Source of the DNA: Fistulifera solaris
Taxonomy: Eukaryota > Bacillariophyta > Bacillariophyceae > Naviculales > Stauroneidaceae
Length of the DNA stretch: 64,000 bases
NCBI GenBank assembly: GCA_030295235.1
Contig: AP026131.1
Span: 868,001-932,000 of the forward strand
Direction: 5' to 3'
Shown: piece after piece, positions 32,375 through 41,898 of the stretch
How the letters are laid out: every line of letters begins with the position of its first letter
How positions within the stretch are numbered: position 1 is the stretch's first letter
Notes under the pieces: model-generated
The model's database searches: none
Seen by the model: the letters and a program-made list of their open reading frames with translations, nothing else
What the model was told of the DNA's origin: nothing
Position numbers and translations under genes: made by a program

Positions 32375-32965
32375 ATGGCGCCCAACAAGAAGCACGCGAC
32401 GCATCTTTCCCACACTTTAGCGAATCTTCGTGTGATTCGAGCGAAGAACACTGATTATCAAACTCCCACCTCCGCTATTGATAGCTCTTCTTACTGGAAA
32501 TGGCCTTCAACAACTTCTATCGATTTCTCTGTCGGGCGCATCGAGACCAATATAGTTGAAGCTGCTAAAAGGCACTTTGAGTCTACTTTGAAACCCGAAA
32601 ATGACGATTACTGGGCCGAGAGTGATCATATTGCCATTGAGAAATGCGAACATCAAATAGCTCCGCAAGAGCAAATTAATTCGAATGATTATTGGGCGGA
32701 AGAGTCATACGAACCTACTCGGAGTGATGACTATTGGAACACTTCCTTACATTTACATGCCACTCATAAGACGATGATTCGCAATCCACATCTTGTTGAA
32801 GCCGACTCGGATAATTACTGGCAAGAGAGGGTCCATGATCGAAGCAACTCGGACGTATATTGGCAAGAAGATTTGCCGTCTCAGAATTATTGGACGTGGA
32901 ATGTTGAAGCCAAAACAGAGAGAGACAACTACTGGGATTGGGCAGCCTCTGTGCCAAGTTTCTAA
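32375..32965 (+). CDS. Low-complexity protein with eight Tyr-Trp motifs, family A
   Basis: Intact, 196 residues. The pattern (S/N)(D/S)(D/N)YW recurs eight times: SSSYW, NDDYW, SNDYW, SDDYW, SDNYW, SDVYW, SQNYW and RDNYW, usually followed by an acidic or Trp residue (WAE, WQE, WDW). Spacing shrinks from ~45 to ~10 residues toward the C-terminus. The regions between are polar and probably disordered. No signal peptide or membrane segment. The regular aromatic stickers in a disordered chain suggest a multivalent binding or scaffold protein. I do not recognise the family, and it is not the pentatricopeptide DYW deaminase domain. Confidence 0.7.
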   Translation: MAPNKKHATHLSHTLANLRVIRAKNTDYQTPTSAIDSSSYWKWPSTTSIDFSVGRIETNIVEAAKRHFESTLKPENDDYWAESDHIAIEKCEHQIAPQEQINSNDYWAEESYEPTRSDDYWNTSLHLHATHKTMIRNPHLVEADSDNYWQERVHDRSNSDVYWQEDLPSQNYWTWNVEAKTERDNYWDWAASVPSF

Positions 32966-33426
32966 TAACAGTGCAGGCGTTTCACTGCAGCTACAGCTTT
33001 ACATGAATAGATTTACAATAATAAATAAACAATCAATTGCTAGGGCCTTTATAGTCGATATTTCTGCCTTATTTTGTGTGCAAAGTATCAATAAGGTTCG
33101 AGTTGCATTGAGTCGTGGTACGTCTACTGGAGTACGGTACCACCGTACTAGTAAGATTTATCGGCACTTTGTCAGTCGTGTTTCATCTAGGGGTGCCAAT
33201 CGTTCGAAGTTTCGCTCCTGCCACTCCACCCATAATCAGTCTTCGTCCATCCCAACGTAAATAAGCAACCCCTACTGCCGAAAATGAGCCATCACGATCA
33301 CACCACGAGTTACGCTTGTATGCGCTTTCATCGCTGTTGTTATTTTGATTCCTCATTTAAAATGCGTCGAGGCGAGAGCTGTAACTAATAGATCAACTTT
33401 TTAAAACGAATAAGAATATTCAAAAT
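32966..33426. other. Intergenic, no recognised content
   Basis: About 460 bp. A short inverted repeat (GTACGGT/ACCGTAC near 33134-33150) is the only structure noted. Confidence 0.3.
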
Positions 33427-33651
33427 ATGAAGAAACAAGTAACATTTGCGGAAAGCAGTCGGTGGAGTACATGTTCGGCGGATAATGGTCCCAGTCGGCC
33501 GCCAAGACGATTTGAGTCAGGCGATCGTGATGATTCACTTCAACACATCGATCATCAACAAGAAGAAGAATCATCGTCATTACGAAACGAGTCTGTCACC
33601 ACACAAAATCTAGTAGAGCCAGAGTTTACCTCTTCAAGGATCGTCGCCTAG
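33427..33651 (+). CDS. Possible small protein with PP1-docking motif
   Basis: 74-codon ORF from ATG. It begins MKKQVTFAESS, and KQVTF fits the RVxF consensus (K/R-x-V/I-x-F) for docking on protein phosphatase 1. The rest is polar, Ser/Asp/Glu/Arg-rich and probably disordered. There is no support beyond this motif and clean flanks. It could be a chance ORF. Confidence 0.35.
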   Translation: MKKQVTFAESSRWSTCSADNGPSRPPRRFESGDRDDSLQHIDHQQEEESSSLRNESVTTQNLVEPEFTSSRIVA

Positions 33652-33741
33652 CGTTTATCTGTAGCTCGATTTGTCATCGTTTCGTGCTCGAAGAATTAAC
33701 ATTTAAAAAACGATCGAGTGCTCAAGCTGAAGATCATCCCG

Positions 33742-34322
33742 CTATATGAATTGCATTAAAAAAGCTTGCTTTGCTCTACATTTCTCCATATCAATGCCGC
33801 TTAAACCATCCATAGCTTCACCGTTAAGCAGTTGGTTCACTAAAACAATAACTGCTCCCAGTACGGCTAGCCAAGCCATGACTTCACAGACCTGTACGGC
33901 TTGTCTCGACGATTTAGGAGCCCATGACGACAAGCCTTGCCTGAATACTATTTGAAGGAAACTAGACAGCCCTGACACAACGAATACATCCAGATAACAG
34001 CTTCGTTCCAACCAATCTGGAAGATACAATGGCCCACAGCCCGTTTGAAATACCGCCCACTCACTCCAGAAAACTCCACTAGATCCGCATAGGGACGTTC
34101 CAACAAAAACTCCCGTAACGATGCTATCACTAAAATCCTTTTCTCCATTTTCGCCCGGTTTTGACAACAATTGAGACCGCCATGATTTGGTTCGTCTTGA
34201 ATAGCACGGTTTCGTATTTGGCTTGGACCGATAAGACGGTGCTGTGTGATACGGTTCAGATATGCAGAAACTGGAGAAACAGCGGCAAAAATGAATGAGA
34301 ATAACAAGAAGACCGAATGCAT
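33742..34322 (-). CDS. Signal-peptide-bearing membrane protein, unknown; one frame break
   Basis: The ATG at 34322 opens a convincing signal peptide (MHSVFLLFSFIFAAVSPVSA) with an aromatic residue after the likely cleavage site (VSA-Y). This can be part of a diatom plastid-targeting presequence. The conserved-looking body (DSIVTGVFVGTSLCGSSG..., SCYLDVFVVSGLSSFLQIV, VCEVMAWLAVLGAVIVLVN) lies in another frame that runs to 33742, with two to three membrane segments. A one-base gain between about 34150 and 34260 would join the two parts. The exact site is unclear. The alternative reading is a single frame from an upstream non-signal start (34413). Confidence 0.5.
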
Positions 34323-34672
34323 GTTTGTGTTTTTGTCGACAAATTTTATTATTTTGTGGCGTGTTTCTTTTATGCGTGTTTTGACTTATTGTAGAGGAGT
34401 CACGAGAAATCAAGACTTGAATCTATGTGCACTCAGCACCAAGATCACAAAAAAAACACGACGACCCATGCGTTCTGTGCAGCAGCTGAAGCCAAGTAAA
34501 GACAGAATCCAAACAATGTTTACGTCATCAAATATTGGTTTTTTGGTGTCGCTTGAGACGAAACAAATGCTCTATGCTAAGCTTAAAACCTTACGACACT
34601 CGCTATGACCTACTATCAAGCTACAACCCCCTTTTTCCCTGAACCCCACACCCCGTGACTAGGTCTGCATCC
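34323..34672. other. Intergenic, no recognised content
   Basis: About 350 bp between two minus-strand genes. No repeat, RNA or coding signal recognised. Confidence 0.3.
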
Positions 34673-35878
34673 CTAAATATCAGCCGTAGTCATACTCGGA
34701 AAGTTATCCGATTCTATTTCTGAAAGGAATCCGCCGCTTGTTACTTCCGATGGTGCAAAATTAGCTTCACTGGATTGCTGATACAATGCTCTCCAGTCTC
34801 CACCGTTATGGACACGATCTAACTCTTCACTTAAACACGATACCAAGGCATCGCGCTCTAATCTTGAGTTTGTCTGTAAGTCCAAACTGCCCGACTGCGT
34901 CAGCAAACTGAAGCACAAGTTGTCTGCTACGCTCGTTTGTTTTTGCAGCGCCGCTGTTCGTTTCCCGACATCCACATACACAATATTGGGCAGTGGAATA
35001 TTGTGCGGCGCTCCCCGCATCAAAACAATGCTGCTCATTCCCACTTGATTTGTAATACGCTTCGGAAACTCCGTTCGCCACTCCAGTTGATCATCGTCTC
35101 CATTCAGACGAATCCAAACGCGCTTGGGTTCGCTGTGAACACCGTGAGCCACCAATCGGACGCCCCGGTCCTTCAATCGGCGTCGCGTTTCGTCCATGAT
35201 CGTCGAGTCCGGAACCTGCATGATGGATGGGTGACTTGGAGATGAAATGGTGGAAAGAAACAAAGGAGCGGTGGCTCTGTCTTGTAGCGGCGATTCCGGC
35301 TTGTCATGACTCGTACGGCTTGGACTCGCAGAATTCACCGCTTCCTGACGTGCTCGATGATACCCTTGCAGCATCTGTTGCTGTTTGCGTTCCTGATCGA
35401 ATCGACGTTTTCCCTCTACCTCTTGCAACACGCTGTCATCCACACTGGATACGGACACCGAGTCTAAGTTTGCCGTCTGAGTGACACGCCTAAAACGCCT
35501 TCGCGAAGCACGACAGTAGGCTTTTCGAGCCCCTTTCGGAAGAAACAGATATACAATCCAAGCTCCAAGCGTAAGGCTTAATGTTGCAACGTAATGCGTA
35601 ACAAACGAAACAGCCAAGGGACTAGGATGATAGACAGCTGCTTGAACGACGTGCTGTGATGGAGCTTGCGTCGCACTTGTGTAAGAAACACCATTATTTG
35701 TTACCCCATTCGATACCTGAGCCGCCGGCATCGCAGTCGGAGGCGGGGGTAACGGAGGATGATGTTCGGGTGGGAGATAATGCAAAGGGAGCAACTGAAT
35801 AATTACAGGAGGTTGATCATTATTTTCAACCGGAACAAAATTCCGTGAATTGTAATAACTCGCTCCTCGAATCGACAT
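34673..35878 (-). CDS. Single-pass membrane protein with C-terminal PH-like domain
   Basis: 401 residues from ATG 35878 (MSIRGASYYN); an in-frame ATG at 35929 would add 17. The N-terminus is Pro/His-rich (LPPEHHPPLPPPP). A membrane helix at ~89-113 (VATLSLTLGAWIVYLFLP) is followed by an Arg-rich stretch (RASRRRFRRV), typical of a cytosolic flank, and a charged linker. The last ~170 residues resemble a pleckstrin-homology-like fold: RLVAHGVHSEPKRVWIRLN, LEWRTEFP, NIVYVDVGKRTA, LCFSLLTQSGSLDLQ, and a final amphipathic helix (LERDALVSCLSEELDRV). PH-like domains bind lipids or proteins. The assignment is by pattern, not by a close match. Confidence 0.6.
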   Translation of the reverse strand: MSIRGASYYNSRNFVPVENNDQPPVIIQLLPLHYLPPEHHPPLPPPPTAMPAAQVSNGVTNNGVSYTSATQAPSQHVVQAAVYHPSPLAVSFVTHYVATLSLTLGAWIVYLFLPKGARKAYCRASRRRFRRVTQTANLDSVSVSSVDDSVLQEVEGKRRFDQERKQQQMLQGYHRARQEAVNSASPSRTSHDKPESPLQDRATAPLFLSTISSPSHPSIMQVPDSTIMDETRRRLKDRGVRLVAHGVHSEPKRVWIRLNGDDDQLEWRTEFPKRITNQVGMSSIVLMRGAPHNIPLPNIVYVDVGKRTAALQKQTSVADNLCFSLLTQSGSLDLQTNSRLERDALVSCLSEELDRVHNGGDWRALYQQSSEANFAPSEVTSGGFLSEIESDNFPSMTTADI

Positions 35879-35943
35879 GATCCCCCTGTATTGTTCCCAA
35901 GTTGTGACAGATAACAGTTCGAAAGACACAATTGCTGGGAATG

Positions 35944-36180
35944 ATGGAGGGAGAATATCACAAACAGCGCGTCGTCGTCGCCATGGGAGGCCTCTCGAGC
36001 ATGCTGGCGGCTGCTTTGTCGGGCCCGTGTTTGGTCGGCGAGGGGCAGGTCAAATTTTTCAACACACGCTGGCATCGCCTACTTATTTGTATGGGGGGAA
36101 TGTGCTCCGCTGGCGCGGAAAATTTGTTTAGGACTGTTATAAATCCCGAGAACAAGGAAGTCGTCACAGTGCTGCCGTAA
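35944..36180 (+). CDS. Possible small protein, unknown
   Basis: A 78-codon frame from ATG 35944 (MEGEYHKQRVVVAMGG), also with ATG at 35941. It has hydrophobic patches and no known motif. It lies just upstream of and divergent from the PH-like gene, so it may only be 5' leader sequence. Weak call. Confidence 0.25.
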   Translation: MEGEYHKQRVVVAMGGLSSMLAAALSGPCLVGEGQVKFFNTRWHRLLICMGGMCSAGAENLFRTVINPENKEVVTVLP

Positions 36181-36671
36181 TACACAGTAGTAGGTAGTAG
36201 GGCATTCCTCATTGAGTGAGTGCGGGAAAACTTTATTCAAATCTTTGAAATTCTTCACTACTACAGTACTTGAAAGTACAGACAACAGAACTTAAAAGCC
36301 AGCTACTTAGGCGCCAACATTCCGCAGACAGTTCTTCAGTTCTTTCCGTACTTAACTTACTTGTAGACAGTACTTTGAGAAGACCACGGTCCGTCCGCCC
36401 TACGATAATAGCAGCGGATACGGACAGAATCCGAAGCCTCTCGAGTGTAACTTGAATTGTACAGAATGGATGTCGCAACGAAAATCAAGTGACATAAGAT
36501 CCGTTCGAAAAACTTGAAAATTGAATTCGCACGCAAAGGGAGGAGCACAAACACCCTCCCGTTCAACGCACACGGTATCGCTAAAGATTTGAGAGCCTGA
36601 TGCGAATGGTTTAATCTATCATTTGACTCAATATTTTCGTATATTTAGCCGAAAGTTTCTTTATCCATTGC
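36181..36671. other. Intergenic, no recognised content
   Basis: About 490 bp upstream of the large repeat protein. It contains short AGTACTT/AAGTACT-type inverted motifs near 36265-36290 and 36350-36375. No gene seen. Confidence 0.3.
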
Positions 36672-39600
36672 ATGATATCGAAACAAGGCATCCTTTTGTG
36701 GCTTGGGTGCTCGGCACCGGCCTGGGGATGGCCGCAAATTCGATTCGCTCGACCGATGAGAGGGTCTCACATCGACTCATCAGCACCCTTGCAAGCATTA
36801 CAATATCGACAAGGCTCTGTCAGCGACGATGATTACTCGACGAATCCGCAAATCTTGTCCCAAGCGATCTTCCCCCAAATGGTTGACATATCTAATGGAA
36901 CGGACGAACACGGTGAAATTGCCGCAAACCCGGAAAATTTGCAGGATCAAAATCACCAGCATCCAGTACTGGGAGATTTGATCAATTTCGATGTTTCAAT
37001 CAAAACGACAAACAATCTACTAGATGAAGAAAACACAAAGAGCCAGCAGGAAAAATCACAATTCGCTGGAGATATCGATAACAAACTGAAACCAAAGGAA
37101 GAACAAGTTGACACTGAAATGAGTATCGGGGATCAAACTCTGAAGACGGAAATTAAAAGCCGCTTTGAACGTGTTGACTGGAAGGAGGAGACCAGTCAAA
37201 GGGTTGGTAGTGATAGAGAGCTAACTGAAAAGGACACAAGACTGGAGTTGAAGGGGGATGACGAGACGACTTCGTCGACGGATGAGGAAGCTTCAGTCGA
37301 CACATCGCCGTCTTCGGGTGCTAAATTATTTCATCGTGATATCATGACTCGATGGTCTGCGGTTAAGCTCGACGATCGTGTCGAGTCAAAGGAGAATGTG
37401 GTGTCGATGGAAAGCGAGAAGGAGGCTCTGGTCGTCAAACTTTCGAACGATAAATTCTTGAAAGACGTCATGAAACACAAAGTCTCTTTGGAAGATGATT
37501 CAAGTGCATCATTGTCCACATCTTCCGATTCTATCAGCGATGAAAAATCAGTAGACTCAATTGAACGACCGGGTATCCGCCTCGATAACGGAGTGCCGTT
37601 TTTCGTAGAAACTAGAGATGACTCCGTCTTCGATCCGAACGGGCCCGAGACGTCAGTGGAAGCAAACAGCTCTGAAGGAGAAGAATCATTCGAGATACGG
37701 CCTCGGGCTATTGACCAGGAAAGTAAAAACAATATCTTCGGCTGGCCCATTCCTTTAACATTTTTTGAGAACCTAAAAGATCAAATGCAGTTAGAGTCGG
37801 TCCACAACGTCAACAAGGATGCGGTTAAAGGAGCAGCTATAATGGGATTAATGCTCTCTACGGTAGCATCAGGTGGTTTGAATTTGATTGCGGGCGGATC
37901 CGCTGCTGCGCTGACGAGCGTCTTGGCACTCACCAAAGGCACGCCTGGTGAGATTGTACGAGTAACAGGTGACTCTTTATGGGACGTTGCTGTTTCTACC
38001 ATGGAAGCCGCAAAAACCCGTCAATCGTCAAGGGCGCGGCGTAAATCCCACATCGAACAAGATGAAAGTGCAGACAAAATTGAGACAGTAAAAAATCAAC
38101 AGATATCGCTTGTAAATCGCAGTGGAAATGCAATCAATTCCACGAATGAAGAGCCATTCCGAAGAAAACTCATGGCTTATAGATTTGCGCTGGAGGCAAA
38201 GGAGAGACAGAGAGTCATTACAGCATCTGAAAGAGAAAGTCTTGTGCCCTTCTTTCTAGGCGACGGTTATTTCGAAGATGTTCCAGGCATTCCCTCTCCG
38301 CGCAGGGCGGCCTCGCCATTGTTGTTACCAGTCTCAAAAACTAGCTCATCAGGCTCGAAGTCAGACGAGCGAGCATTGCCGCAAAGAACTATCAACTTTC
38401 AAGTCGCACTTGAGCGTTTAAAGAAACGGTTATCGCTTCAGCGTAAAGCTTTCTCACTCGAAGCGGAACTAGACGTCGACGACGACACCATTAAAGGCGC
38501 AGCCATATCAGGTCTGGTACTGGGAACTATCGGAAGTGGGGGATTTCATCTGCCAGTAAGTGCGGCTGCTGTTGCAGCCACGAGCTGCATGGCGATGACA
38601 AAAGGAGCGGTCGGTGAGGTATCAAGAGCAATTGGTGACTACGCATGGGAAGTGGTGCTATCTGCTAAAGAAGTGTTGACACCAGAGAGACAGCAAATTC
38701 TAAGAAAGGACTTCGCAGAAGGTTGGATGCAGTTCGGATTGACTTTAATGGAAGGCACCGTCTCAGTGGCTAACACCACTAAAGAGGCTCTTCATGAACA
38801 CGAGAAGAGAGTTGCGAAAATTGAATACGAGAGAAAAATGGCGATGCAGAAATTGCAACGATTAAAGAGAGAAGAAGTATTTCACCGAAACATGTTAAAC
38901 ATGAGATTGTCCTTGGAAAAGGCAAAACGATTACGTGCCGAAGAGACACGGCTTCACATTGAAGCCAATCAACGGATACTGCGAGACCGAAATCAAGTAA
39001 TGGCTCGAAGACAACTAATGAGTTACAGGTTTGCCTTAGAGGGTGCCCAGCGTGCCAAACGGGTGGAGGCTTCGAAAAAGGCAATACTTTTAGCTAAGCA
39101 AATTGAGCTTGAGAATATGAGGATAAACACGAGGAGAGAACAAATGGCATACAGGCTCAAGCTCGAGGAAGAACAACGGAAGTCTCGGCAGATGGCAGAA
39201 AAAGCAGAGCGAGAACGCATAAGGACGCAGTCACGCCAGGCAATAATGTCGCGCAGATTCAAACTCGAATGCGAGCAACGAGCAAAGCGATTCAAAGAAA
39301 TCGCACAGGCCCAGCGCTTGGCAGAAGAAGCTGAATGGGAGAAGAAAATTGTCAAGTCGAGACAAATAATGATGTCTTACAGATTTTCACTTGAAGATAG
39401 CCGACGCGCCAAGTCAACGAAAGAGTTAACAAGGTCGAAATTTTTGGTAGAAGATGCAGAGCGAGAGTCAATGGCGGTGCAAGCGAGACAAAAAATGATA
39501 GGCAGAGCAAATGTAGATCATGAGATTTATACCAAACCTTGTGACGAAATGCTAAGGAGCAGTGTTTTAGCGGAACAAAGAGAGCCAGAGCACATGGCTT

Positions 39601-40043
39601 TGAAAGCAAGACAAGAAATGTTGGCATTGCGATTGAAGCTCGAAGGTGAGCAACGCGTGAAGAGAAGTGAAGGGCCACAGAAAATCCAGTTGTCGGTTGG
39701 AAGCACCGAATTGGACGATGCTGTTCAGTCGCAAAAAGAAAGGATGATATACAGTTATGTAGTGAATCAGGAGCAACGTGGGACGCATCGTTTACCTAGA
39801 AGAGCAAGTACTTACGGAGAACCGGTTGACGATTCAAGCGAGGTTTCGTTTGTGCGGCGCAAAAGAACATCAGGCAATAGGTTTCGCAGTACAGTGACGA
39901 AACTTGCAACAGCTCTTATTCTGTCTTACGTCGGCTTTCTTTATGACTATGACCCACGGCCGACACCGTCACTTTACAATCCCGATTCATTTCGAGTACA
40001 AAAGCCTTACACGTTCCCCGTCTACCAATTTGAGATCCTTTGA
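36672..40043 (+). CDS. Large (1123 aa) Arg-rich helical repeat protein with two Gly-rich hydrophobic modules
   Basis: Intact single exon. The N-terminus could be a signal or plastid-type leader (ILLWLGCSAPAWGW). An acidic, disordered region runs to ~370. Two related modules start at about residues 384 and 606. Each has a D..(V/I)KGAAI.GL hydrophobic hairpin ending in A.(L/M)TKG..GE(I/V).R..GD..W(D/E)V. From ~488 and mainly 700-1010, eight or nine copies of R..(M/L)..R(F/L).LE...R.(K/R)R occur at ~37-45 residue spacing (MSYRFALEGAQRAKR, MAYRLKLEEEQRKSR), forming long charged helices. A hydrophobic segment lies near 1075-1095. I know no named family. It may be a membrane-shaping or scaffold protein. 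Confidence 0.7.
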   Translation: MISKQGILLWLGCSAPAWGWPQIRFARPMRGSHIDSSAPLQALQYRQGSVSDDDYSTNPQILSQAIFPQMVDISNGTDEHGEIAANPENLQDQNHQHPVLGDLINFDVSIKTTNNLLDEENTKSQQEKSQFAGDIDNKLKPKEEQVDTEMSIGDQTLKTEIKSRFERVDWKEETSQRVGSDRELTEKDTRLELKGDDETTSSTDEEASVDTSPSSGAKLFHRDIMTRWSAVKLDDRVESKENVVSMESEKEALVVKLSNDKFLKDVMKHKVSLEDDSSASLSTSSDSISDEKSVDSIERPGIRLDNGVPFFVETRDDSVFDPNGPETSVEANSSEGEESFEIRPRAIDQESKNNIFGWPIPLTFFENLKDQMQLESVHNVNKDAVKGAAIMGLMLSTVASGGLNLIAGGSAAALTSVLALTKGTPGEIVRVTGDSLWDVAVSTMEAAKTRQSSRARRKSHIEQDESADKIETVKNQQISLVNRSGNAINSTNEEPFRRKLMAYRFALEAKERQRVITASERESLVPFFLGDGYFEDVPGIPSPRRAASPLLLPVSKTSSSGSKSDERALPQRTINFQVALERLKKRLSLQRKAFSLEAELDVDDDTIKGAAISGLVLGTIGSGGFHLPVSAAAVAATSCMAMTKGAVGEVSRAIGDYAWEVVLSAKEVLTPERQQILRKDFAEGWMQFGLTLMEGTVSVANTTKEALHEHEKRVAKIEYERKMAMQKLQRLKREEVFHRNMLNMRLSLEKAKRLRAEETRLHIEANQRILRDRNQVMARRQLMSYRFALEGAQRAKRVEASKKAILLAKQIELENMRINTRREQMAYRLKLEEEQRKSRQMAEKAERERIRTQSRQAIMSRRFKLECEQRAKRFKEIAQAQRLAEEAEWEKKIVKSRQIMMSYRFSLEDSRRAKSTKELTRSKFLVEDAERESMAVQARQKMIGRANVDHEIYTKPCDEMLRSSVLAEQREPEHMALKARQEMLALRLKLEGEQRVKRSEGPQKIQLSVGSTELDDAVQSQKERMIYSYVVNQEQRGTHRLPRRASTYGEPVDDSSEVSFVRRKRTSGNRFRSTVTKLATALILSYVGFLYDYDPRPTPSLYNPDSFRVQKPYTFPVYQFEIL

Positions 40044-40557
40044 ACGGGAGCAAGATCGTTCCAGCATAGTCCACGAAAAGCGCGATCATCAATGCGTCGA
40101 GAGGAGTTCCTTTTGATGTCGCTTTTGTCGCCTTGCTGTAGTACCGAACGGGTGCACATGTGTACGAAGATTAATTTCTGGTGACAAGCGTAAATGGGCA
40201 TGAAATGTAGAAAAGCGGTGTATAGAACGCATATTCCTGCCTTGCAGACGAAGATCAATGGACTATTTGGATGAGTGAAAGGATCCAATAGCTAGACTAT
40301 TATGATGTAGTAATGTATACTATTTAATAACCTGCAAGCTTGCAAGACGTGGCAATCAGCCAAAGATGTAGCTTGATCAGGCAATAGCTTGAGTCTGCAT
40401 TTGCTGATCGTTCTTTTGTGCATCGACTGACATCAGGTCCTCAATCTTAGTAATCGGTAAAACTCCTTCTTGAATTTAGGACAGCTCTGCGCTGCAAATT
40501 AATCGCCGGTTAGTACGATTCACAATCTGCGTTTTCAACGAGCTCATTCTGTATACT
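40044..40557. other. Intergenic between convergent genes, no recognised content
   Basis: About 510 bp shared by the 3' ends of two convergent genes. No repeat or RNA gene seen. Confidence 0.3.
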
Positions 40558-41440
40558 TCAACACACGACCGTTCGCCTGGTGTATACAGCTTTCTTTCGC
40601 ACACGAAGTATTTCTCGAATATTTCCCGCCCCCGTGTCGAACGATTGTACTACTTCGACAAGCAAGTTATACTTCTCACTCGCAGCCAGGAAAGCATCTG
40701 TACCACCACCTACCCCAAAAGTAAAATCGTTTTGTCGCCACCAAGGCACTCCCCGTATCGTTCAAGTGTCGACTCAGCAACAGCGCCGTCTCTTCGGCGG
40801 CTTGCTCAGAATACAACGTCTCGGCAGCCAAAACAAGATCGACCTGGCTAGGTAGTTGGAGACTCAACCAGTCGCCATGACCAAATTGAACATGATTGAG
40901 AACTGCGGTCACTATAGCGGATGGATTGTCGGGTTGCTCCATAGTACTAGCGGCGTTGAGAATCACGTTGGGTATGGTGGCTTGCTGTATAACAAAATCA
41001 TTGAAATCCGTCAAATACAAATGAAACGGCTCTTGCTTTTGTTGCAACGCCACACGCAATAGATAGCAAGCCGGTAAAGCATGTCCACAACCAATTTCGA
41101 GCACAGAGGAGTACTTGGGCTGTTCTTTGGCTAAAAAGTGCAGCAAATCCACGCTGCATTCCCATACTTTCATTCCGCCTTCGTAGACTTTGGGCATCAA
41201 GTCTGTCGTTTCCCAAACGGGGTTCGTTGATGATAACGTGTCTGCTTTGGTATCAATGCAGCGCAACGGAAGACTTTGTTCGGGAAGGACAAGTTCCGAG
41301 TACACCATGGCTTGCTGGACGCGGTTCGTCAACAGTTGCTCAAGGTCGGTGACCCATTGATGAGGGGGTCCGTCTTGACGTTGACAAGGAGTCGTCGTCA
41401 ATGTCGTGTTTTTTCTTTTCCTGTGGGGCGAAAAAGTCAA
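40558..41440 (-). CDS. METTL18-like protein-histidine methyltransferase, one frame break
   Basis: Start ATG 41440. The SAM-dependent methyltransferase core shows the METTL18 pattern: DLMPKVYEGGMKVWECSVDLLHFL, motif I VLEIGCGHALPACYLL, LYLTDFNDFV, then VDLVLAAETLYS. The human and yeast homologues methylate a histidine of ribosomal protein uL3. The C-terminus is broken at plus-strand C4/A4 runs (40713-40720). One frame ends at 40676; the other continues as FGVGGGTDAFLAA ... VVQSFDTGAGNIREILRV to 40558, which completes the fold's last strands. One base fewer restores it. Confidence 0.85.
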
Positions 41441-41570
41441 ACGAAAACGAACTCATCGTCTTTCTTTTCCTTCATAAGAATAAGAACGCAACTATTGAGA
41501 GGAAACTTTAGAATAAACACGTATCTATATTGTCGGCCTCACAATCTCACTTTTTGTTGCTTTATTGCTA

Positions 41571-41898
41571 GACCTCTGTCCGTTCTCCGTTTAACAGGGA
41601 ATTCCCAACTGGGATCCCTGTTAAATTCCCTTCCCAGTTCATTTTCCAAATTCCCTGTTCAACAGGGAATGAGTGTCTGGACGTCTGACCGGCACTCACA
41701 GGCCTTTATCCCTTTGTTTGCGCGGTAAATCAACAGAAAATCTCTAATCTAGAGCGTTAAGGATTAGGGACTGACTACTATATTTCGTACACGGGACTCA
41801 TTAATTCGAACAGGGAACGCTCCCAGTTCACTCCTTGTTCGATCAAAATCCCTGTTCACTCCCTCCCTGTTGGAGTGAACTGGGAACGGACAGAGGTC
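41571..41898. mobile_element. 328-bp MITE with TA target duplication and internal foldbacks
   Basis: The ends are inverted: GACCTCTGTCCGTTC at 41571-41585 and its complement at 41884-41898, each flanked by TA (41569-41570 and 41899-41900). The interior is built of nested inverted motifs (AACAGGGA/TCCCTGTT, AACTGGGA/TCCCAGTT and TTCACTCC/GGAGTGAA). The whole element can fold on itself. There is no coding capacity. This is a non-autonomous TIR element of the TA-target (Tc1/mariner-like) type. Confidence 0.8.

Noticed and set aside
32375-32965. DYW deaminase (PPR protein) assignment for the YW-repeat protein
   Set aside because: The DYW domain has one terminal DYW and zinc motifs (HxE, CxxC); none are present, and YW recurs eight times.
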